From Bradyrhizobium sp. WD16 (lineage in GTDB: Bacteria > Pseudomonadota > Alphaproteobacteria > Rhizobiales > Xanthobacteraceae): a stretch of 64,000 nucleotides of DNA. Shown here piece after piece: positions 59,264-64,000 of this stretch (its first letter is position 1; every line of letters begins with the position of its first letter). The position numbers and the translations under genes were made by a program. The notes beneath the pieces are model-generated. The model worked only from the letters and a program-made list of their open reading frames with translations, did no database searches and was not told the DNA's origin. The stretch spans positions 1,860,001 through 1,924,000 of the forward strand of contig NZ_CP028908.1 in assembly GCF_024181725.1 (NCBI RefSeq), read 5' to 3'.

Positions 59264-59981
59264 GTCACATTCGCTTTCTGATCGACTCCCGGGTCATCTC
59301 CGGTGCTGACCACCAAATCTTCGCTTCGGGCCGCCCCTCGTGTCCCGACGGGGCGGTCCGAATCAGCCCACGGCACAGCCGTGCGCTTCTGATGTAAGCA
59401 CGGAAGCGGGCGAGCCAATGGCGCCTTTCGACGCGTATCCGGCCACCGGGCCTTAGGATCAAGAAGTTTTTCTAACCTCTCGTGTCCCGTCTCCGAATGA
59501 CCGCGCCATTTGCCTCATGCTCGCACGGTCATTCGGCGACTTAGGGATACTAGCAAAATCAAAGTGCCAGAGCGGTGGATCTGACGCTCGTTTCAGTATT
59601 ACCTGGACCAAGATTGTTCTGGCGGCGATCGCCAGACGCCCGAAAGCCGTCCTCGTTTCATCATCATATAACAAAACCATTGCAAAATCATATAGATGCA
59701 TCATGGTCGGAGATCCGGCCCGCCGGCCGTGAACCTCGCTTCAGCTCGGTTGCCGGATCGCCTTGGCGAGACAGGGCCGCGGTCCTGTCCTTGTCGACAG
59801 CAGCGCCATTATGATAGCCAACCGGCCGCGACCAGGGCCATCGCCCGTGGGTGCCGCCGGGCGGGAAGGGTTTGTTGATCGTCCGGGCCGGCCTCATCCT
59901 TCGATCATCGTTAACAACTGCGCATCGTCTTCACGCGAGCCGGTCGCCACATCGCCTGAAACTGCGTCAGGAGAGATTTCC
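59264..59981. other. 718-bp divergent spacer between tim44 and secB
   Basis: No credible gene. Contents: upstream region of tim44 (59264-59480), a repeat element (59481-59594), and an AT-richer stretch near 59650-59700 that could hold the secB promoter. Open frames here lack any family match. The ribosome site CAGGAGAG precedes secB. Confidence 0.5.
59481..59594. repeat. Mosaic repeat (modules II and III) upstream of secB
   Basis: Palindrome CCGAATGACCG (59493-59503) / CGGTCATTCGG (59526-59536) with flanking GTC/GAC, a diverged module II. ACTAGCAAAATCAAAG (59549-59564) is the reverse complement of 49057-49072. 59572-59594 is identical to 36086-36108 (module III). Confidence 0.85.
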
Positions 59982-60467
59982 ATGTCCAACGGCAACGGCG
60001 CACCGCCCGAAAACGCCCCTCCGCCGCAGCTCAACGTCCTTGCGCAGTACATCAAGGACTTCTCTTTCGAGAATCCGAATGCACCGGGCTCGCTCGCCCC
60101 GCAGCAGAATCAGCCCGCGATCAGCATCCAGATCAATGTCGGCGCCCAGAACATCGGCGAGCACGATTTCGAAGTGACGCTGTCGATCGAGGGCAAGGCC
60201 GAGAACGCCGACACCCTGCTGTTCGGTTTCGAGCTTGCTTATGCCGGCGTCTTCCGGGTCCAGAATGTACCCCAGGAAAACCTGCACCCGCTGATCATGA
60301 TCGAATGTCCGCGGCTGCTGTTCCCGTTCGCCCGCGAGATCATCGCCACCGCGGTGCGCAACGGCGGCTTCCCGCCGCTGATGCTGGACCCGGTCGATTT
60401 CGTCGGCCTCTACCGCCAGAACCTCGAACGGCAGGCCGACCAGATGCGGCGCGGCACGGCGTCCTGA
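59982..60467 (+). CDS. secB: Protein-export chaperone SecB
   Basis: 161 residues, homotetramer. N-terminal disordered leader, [22 protein letters not shown], then [15 protein letters not shown] and the C-terminal [33 protein letters not shown] signature. It holds preproteins unfolded and hands them to SecA. CAGGAGAG sets the start. A strong terminator follows. Confidence 0.98.
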   Translation: MSNGNGAPPENAPPPQLNVLAQYIKDFSFENPNAPGSLAPQQNQPAISIQINVGAQNIGEHDFEVTLSIEGKAENADTLLFGFELAYAGVFRVQNVPQENLHPLIMIECPRLLFPFAREIIATAVRNGGFPPLMLDPVDFVGLYRQNLERQADQMRRGTAS

Positions 60468-60504
60468 GCCACAGCGCGACAACAAGAGACGTCATTCAAC
60501 ATTC

Positions 60505-60546
60505 AAAGGCCCGGCGCGTGACGCGCGCCGGGCCTTTTTCTTTTTA
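60505..60546 (+). terminator. Rho-independent terminator of secB
   Basis: AAAGGCCCGGCGCG (60505-60518) / CGCGCCGGGCCTTT (60524-60537), perfect 14-bp stem with a 5-nt loop, then TTTTTCTTTTT. The best intrinsic terminator in the window. The leading AAA also gives partial function on the other strand. Confidence 0.93.
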
Positions 60547-60679
60547 CTTCGGCTGGCTCTTCTTTGGCCGGACTTCGGACCGGTGTCCCGGCCGATCGAC
60601 CTGGGGCAATTTCCGGCGAGGCGGGCACCGGTTCGCGCGAATAAACCGCGTCACGACGAACCCAGCGATCGGCGCCGGC

Positions 60680-61372
60680 TCAAGCGCCGAGATATTCCTT
60701 CCACAGCGCCTTGTCGCCCATTTTAGCGATGAAGGCGCGATGGGCTTCGCGATCGGCCTCGGTGACGCGCGGTGCCAGCGGCTCCGGACGTTGCCGCCGC
60801 GGACCATCGGCTTCGACCCGAATCTCGGACTGGCGGGTGTCGGCGAGAATGAGCTGCGACTGCCGGGCACCAATCAGGTCGATATAGACTTCGGCCAGCA
60901 ATTCGGCGTCGAGCAGGGCGCCGTGCAGGGTGCGGTGCGAATTGTTGATCGAGTAACGCGAGCAGAGATCGTCGAGCCGATTGGACACGCCCGGATGCTT
61001 GCGGCGTGCCAGCAGCAGCGTATCGACCAGCCGCTCGCGCGGGATCGCCACGCGCTTGAGCCGCTCGAGCTCCATGTTGATGAAGCTGATGTCGAAGGAG
61101 GCATTGTGGATGACGAGCGGCGCCTCGCCGATGAAGGCAAGGAATTCATCCACGACCTCGGCGAACAGCGGCTTCTGGGCCAGAAACTCGGTCGACAGCC
61201 CGTGTACCGCAAAGGCCTCGGCGGGCATGTCCCGCTCGGGATTGATGTAGCGGTGGAAGGTCTGGCCGGTGGGCATGCGGTTGATGATCTCGATGCAACC
61301 AATTTCGACCAGCCGATCGCCGCGGAGCGGGTCGAGGCCGGTGGTTTCGGTATCGAGAACGATTTCACGCAT
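60680..61372 (-). CDS. dnaQ: DNA polymerase III epsilon subunit
   Basis: 230 residues. DEDDh exonuclease: VLDTETTGLDP (Asp, Glu), HNASFDISFINMEL (Asp), RTLHGALLDAELLAEVY (His and Asp). It proofreads replication errors. It is 68 bp downstream of coaE in the conserved maf-coaE-dnaQ order. The C-terminal tail after 190 includes the part that in E. coli binds the alpha subunit. Confidence 0.96.
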   Translation of the reverse strand: MREIVLDTETTGLDPLRGDRLVEIGCIEIINRMPTGQTFHRYINPERDMPAEAFAVHGLSTEFLAQKPLFAEVVDEFLAFIGEAPLVIHNASFDISFINMELERLKRVAIPRERLVDTLLLARRKHPGVSNRLDDLCSRYSINNSHRTLHGALLDAELLAEVYIDLIGARQSQLILADTRQSEIRVEADGPRRQRPEPLAPRVTEADREAHRAFIAKMGDKALWKEYLGA

Positions 61373-61440
61373 GGTTTGCAGACCGAGCTGATCTCAAGGA
61401 CAAAATCCCGGGCGCCAAGGCGGCGGGGCGGGCCATCGAA

Positions 61441-62040
61441 TCACGGCCGGCGCCGCGGCATCTTAGCCATGGCGTAAAGAATGTCCTTGATCTGCGCCCG
61501 TACCGGGTCAAGACCGTGGGAGGTATCCACGATGAAATCGGCCCGCCGGCGCTTTTCGGCGTCGGGTATCTGCCGCCCCAGGATGGCGTCGAGCTTCTCC
61601 GCCGACATGTTCGGCCGGGCCAGGATCCGCTCGCGCTGCACCTGCGGCGACGTCGTGACCACTGCCACGGCATCCACCCGGTTCTCGCCAGCGGTTTCGA
61701 ACAGCAGCGGAATATCGAGCACCGCGACCGGCGCGCCCGACCGCTCGGCCGCGTCGAGAAAGGCCTGCTGGTGGGCGCGCAGCATCGGATGCACGATTCC
61801 CTCCAGCCGCTTCATCGCCGAGCTGTCGTGAAGGACGTAGGCCGAAAGTTTCTGGCGATCGACCTTGCCATCCACGGTGGTGCCGGGAAAGGCGGCCTCG
61901 ATCGCCGGCGCGGCCTCCCCTTCATAGAGAACATGCACCGTGGCATCGGCATCATAGACGGGCACGCCCGCTTCGGCGAACAGCCTGGCTGTGGTCGACT
62001 TGCCCATCCCGATCGAACCGGTCAACCCGAGCAGCAGCAT
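61441..62040 (-). CDS. coaE: Dephospho-CoA kinase
   Basis: 199 residues. P-loop [20 protein letters not shown] at the N-terminus, substrate motif [12 protein letters not shown], and [13 protein letters not shown]. Final step of CoA synthesis. The ATG at 62040 matches the family start; GAGGATCGGGA precedes it. It begins 10 bp after the maf stop, so aroE is not between them as in many relatives. Confidence 0.97.
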   Translation of the reverse strand: MLLLGLTGSIGMGKSTTARLFAEAGVPVYDADATVHVLYEGEAAPAIEAAFPGTTVDGKVDRQKLSAYVLHDSSAMKRLEGIVHPMLRAHQQAFLDAAERSGAPVAVLDIPLLFETAGENRVDAVAVVTTSPQVQRERILARPNMSAEKLDAILGRQIPDAEKRRRADFIVDTSHGLDPVRAQIKDILYAMAKMPRRRP

Positions 62041-62050
62041 TCCCGATCCT

Positions 62051-62659
62051 CTAAAAGGCCAGAAGCCCTGCGCCGCGCAAATACGCAAACAATGGCAGCA
62101 GGGGCAGGCCGAGAACCGTGAAGTGATCGCCCTCGACCCGATCGAACAGATGCACGCCGAGGCCTTCGAGCTGATAGGCGCCGACACTGGTGCAGACGAC
62201 GTCGCCGGCAGTATCGAGATAAGCGGCAATCGCGGCTTCGCTCAGCGGCCGCATGGCGAGACGCGCCACGGCTACGTGGGAAAAACGCACTTCGTCATTG
62301 ATGACCACCGCCACCGCCGAATGCAATTCGTGCACGGCACCGGCCAGTGCGGCGAGCTGCTCGGCTGCCTGGTCGCGATTCTTCGGCTTGCTGAACCGAC
62401 GGGATCCGAGCGCCAGGGTCTGGTCGGCGCCGATCACGATCCGGCCGGGATGGCGAGCAGCGACCGCAAGGGCCTTTTCCTTTGCCAGCAGGGACGCGAC
62501 CTCCCCCGGTGCGGATACAGCCGCGCCGTTTTCCACCGCACGCTCGTCGATATCGGCCGGAATCACCTCGAACGGAATGCCGGCATGATGCAGCAGGGTC
62601 TGGCGAGAACGGCTGCTCGAGGCGAGGATCGGTGGCCTTTCACCATACCACAAGGTCAT
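62051..62659 (-). CDS. maf: Maf-family nucleoside triphosphate pyrophosphatase
   Basis: 202 residues. N-terminal [15 protein letters not shown] and the central [11 protein letters not shown] of Maf proteins. Hydrolyses dTTP/UTP or modified NTPs. The start [10 protein letters not shown] lies 4 bp after the ppsR stop. The order ppsR-maf-coaE-dnaQ is conserved around alphaproteobacterial origins. Confidence 0.95.
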   Translation of the reverse strand: MTLWYGERPPILASSSRSRQTLLHHAGIPFEVIPADIDERAVENGAAVSAPGEVASLLAKEKALAVAARHPGRIVIGADQTLALGSRRFSKPKNRDQAAEQLAALAGAVHELHSAVAVVINDEVRFSHVAVARLAMRPLSEAAIAAYLDTAGDVVCTSVGAYQLEGLGVHLFDRVEGDHFTVLGLPLLPLFAYLRGAGLLAF

Positions 62660-62663
62660 CGTT

Positions 62664-63500
62664 TCAGCCCCGTTGCCGCTGGCGGTCGGCCAGCAGCTTG
62701 AGGATCGCCGCGGCGGTTTCCTCGATCGATCGGCGCGTGACGTCGAGCAGCGCCCAATTGTGCCTGGCACTGAGGCGACGGGAAAACAGCACTTCCTCGG
62801 CGACAGCCTGACGATCGGTATAGACGGCATCGTCGGTGTGGGCGCCAAGGCCCAGGAGACGGTTCTGGCGGATCTGGATCAGGCGCTCCGGCGAGGCGTG
62901 GAGACTGACGACCAGCGGCTTGTTCAGGTTTTCGAGCTGGTAGGGAATCGGGATACCCGGGACCAGCGGTACATTGGCGGTGCGCACACCGCGATTGGCG
63001 AGATAGATCGAGGTCGGCGTCTTCGAGGTGCGGGAGACGCCGACCAGTACCACATCGGCCTCTTCCAGGCCTTCAACGTGCTGCCCGTCGTCATGCATCA
63101 TGGTGTAATTGAGGGCGTCGATCCGCTTGAAATATTCCGCATTGAGCGTGTGCTGGGCGCCGACCCGATGGGCCGTGGCGGTGCCGAGATAGGCTTGGAA
63201 CAGCTGAAGCACCGGCCCGATGATCGACAAGCTCGGAATATTCATGTCCTTGCACTTGGTCTCGAGCCGCGACACCAGGTCTTCCTCGAGCAGCGTGAAC
63301 AGCACGATGCCGGGGGATTCCTCGATCTCCGCCAACACGCGATCGAGTTGCTTCTGGCTCCGCACCAGCGGATAGACGTGCTCGACGGGGGTGACATGGG
63401 AGTATTGTGCAGCCACCGCGCGCGCCACCGTGATCAGCGTCTCGCCGGTGGAATCGGACACCATATGAAGGTGAAAATAACTGCCGGTCGCGGGCGGCAT
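62664..63500 (-). CDS. ppsR: PEP synthase regulatory kinase/pyrophosphorylase (DUF299)
   Basis: 278 residues. N-terminal [21 protein letters not shown], the P-loop variant [17 protein letters not shown] and [14 protein letters not shown] typify DUF299/PpsR. It phosphorylates and dephosphorylates PEP synthase or pyruvate phosphate dikinase. By position it equals RP001 at the Rickettsia/Caulobacter origins, facing hemE across the putative origin. Confidence 0.95.
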   Translation of the reverse strand: MPPATGSYFHLHMVSDSTGETLITVARAVAAQYSHVTPVEHVYPLVRSQKQLDRVLAEIEESPGIVLFTLLEEDLVSRLETKCKDMNIPSLSIIGPVLQLFQAYLGTATAHRVGAQHTLNAEYFKRIDALNYTMMHDDGQHVEGLEEADVVLVGVSRTSKTPTSIYLANRGVRTANVPLVPGIPIPYQLENLNKPLVVSLHASPERLIQIRQNRLLGLGAHTDDAVYTDRQAVAEEVLFSRRLSARHNWALLDVTRRSIEETAAAILKLLADRQRQRG

Positions 63501-63868
63501 CAGGCCGGATATCCTGTGGATCGCTGTGGAGTTTCGGCGGGGGATTCGGTCAAGCGCGGCTGGCCTCGGGAAAAGGGCGGTTTTGCTTCACAGGGCTCAA
63601 TATGGGAGAAGGCCCGCGAACAGGGCCGATGATAGTGGGGTCATGTGGATTTGTCTCTTGATAATCAGGCCCCAGGACGGAGCCAAGCCCCTCAAGTCAT
63701 GAGACTTTCTTTCCACCGCGCAACGGGGGCGGATGCCGGGCATAAAGTCTGGCGATGTGGACGGGGGATGGAGAAGGAGTCGACGCCGTTGCGTGAGTCC
63801 AATCCACCGTCACATAACTACTAACTAGAATCTTAAAGAATGGTTTAAGAGAAGACTGGTCAGGTGCG
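63501..63868. other. Putative chromosomal replication origin (oriC)
   Basis: 368-bp divergent gap between ppsR (RP001) and hemE, the position of the origin in Caulobacter, Rickettsia and Sinorhizobium. It holds DnaA-box-like motifs matching TGTGGATAA imperfectly: TGTGGATCG (63515), TGTGGAGTT (63525), TGTGGATTT (63644), TGTGGACGG (63756). At 63811-63853 is an AT-rich patch with TAACTAC-TAACTAG and a CtrA-like TTAA-N7/8-TTTAA (63833-63848). No box matches exactly, so origin status rests on context. Confidence 0.55.
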
Positions 63869-64000
63869 ATGACGGTGAAGAACTCGATCCTGGATGTGCT
63901 CGACGGCAAGCCGGCCGAGGTACCTCCCGTCTGGATGATGCGTCAGGCCGGTCGCTATCTGCCGGAATACCGCGAGCTGCGTGCGAAGGCCGGATCGTTT
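63869..64000 (+). CDS. hemE: Uroporphyrinogen decarboxylase (partial, 5' end)
   Basis: 44 codons from ATG 63869 to the window end. The [21 protein letters not shown] segment, with its conserved Arg residues, is diagnostic of HemE. It makes coproporphyrinogen III in haem synthesis. The start is the first ATG after the spacer; the ribosome site is weak (CAGGTGCG). Confidence 0.93.
   Translation, partial: MTVKNSILDVLDGKPAEVPPVWMMRQAGRYLPEYRELRAKAGSF

Noticed and set aside
59606-59981. A small membrane gene (fxsA) upstream of secB
   Set aside because: No frame in this stretch has the transmembrane pattern or start expected; left as non-coding.

Overview
The window is GC-rich, gene-dense alphaproteobacterial chromosome. 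Gene content and order (hemE / ppsR-maf-coaE-dnaQ / secB / tim44-mltA-smr / hslVU / his operon / coaA; dnaK-dnaJ-pmtA; hrcA-grpE; infC-rpmI-rplT-pheST) and the type of intergenic palindromes point to the Rhizobiales, most likely the Bradyrhizobium / Rhodopseudomonas / Afipia group. That family-level call is inference from remembered gene order, not a database search. I see no rRNA, tRNA, CRISPR array, insertion sequence or prophage.

Layout. 1-6.4 kb: the 3' end of queG, an alpha/beta hydrolase, then the translation block infC, rpmI-rplT, pheS-pheT; infC appears to use an ATT start codon. 6.4-13.6 kb: two convergent Tat-signal enzymes (an MBL-fold hydrolase and a flavin amine oxidase), a YiiX-like papain-fold protein, a CysZ/EI24 membrane protein, nth divergent from a DUF2244 gene, and an Ada-like AraC-alkyltransferase fusion. 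13.6-21.2 kb (minus strand): gpmA, dapB, a DUF1330 protein, pyrF, an FMN reductase, pmtA, dnaJ, dnaK. The dnaK promoter fits the alphaproteobacterial heat-shock consensus exactly. 21.2-26.2 kb: two polytopic GT-C-like membrane proteins around a secreted orphan, then an exported nicotinamidase. 26.2-36 kb: grpE and hrcA, divergent rph-rdgB-hemW, an LpoA-like lipoprotein, divergent rsmI-yraN-gshB and an orphan.

36-41 kb (minus strand): a five-gene aa3-type cytochrome oxidase cluster (subunit II, I, two subunit-III-like proteins, subunit IV), resembling coxMNOP of Bradyrhizobium. 41-47.6 kb: a DUF2189 membrane protein, a ComM/YifB ATPase, a hybrid histidine kinase and a GNAT acyltransferase. 47.6-52.7 kb (minus strand): the histidine operon hisB-DUF2628-hisH-hisA-hisF-hisE with coaA; three tandem cruciform-forming repeats separate hisF and hisE. 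52.9-54.8 kb: hslVU. 54.8-59.3 kb: a REP/BIME-like spacer, an aldo/keto reductase, smr, mltA with an unusual minisatellite-encoded tail, and tim44. 59.3-64 kb: a long repeat-bearing spacer, secB with a strong terminator, dnaQ, coaE, maf, ppsR, then an AT-richer 368-bp spacer before hemE. By gene context that spacer is the probable chromosomal replication origin.

The genes are mostly core: translation, protein folding and quality control (dnaK, dnaJ, grpE, hrcA, hslVU, secB), coenzyme A, histidine, lysine and pyrimidine synthesis, respiration and replication. I found no clearly novel multi-gene system. The most interesting signals are the origin region, the mosaic family of intergenic palindromes, the heat-shock promoters, the ATT start of infC, the minisatellite in mltA and an exported nicotinamidase.
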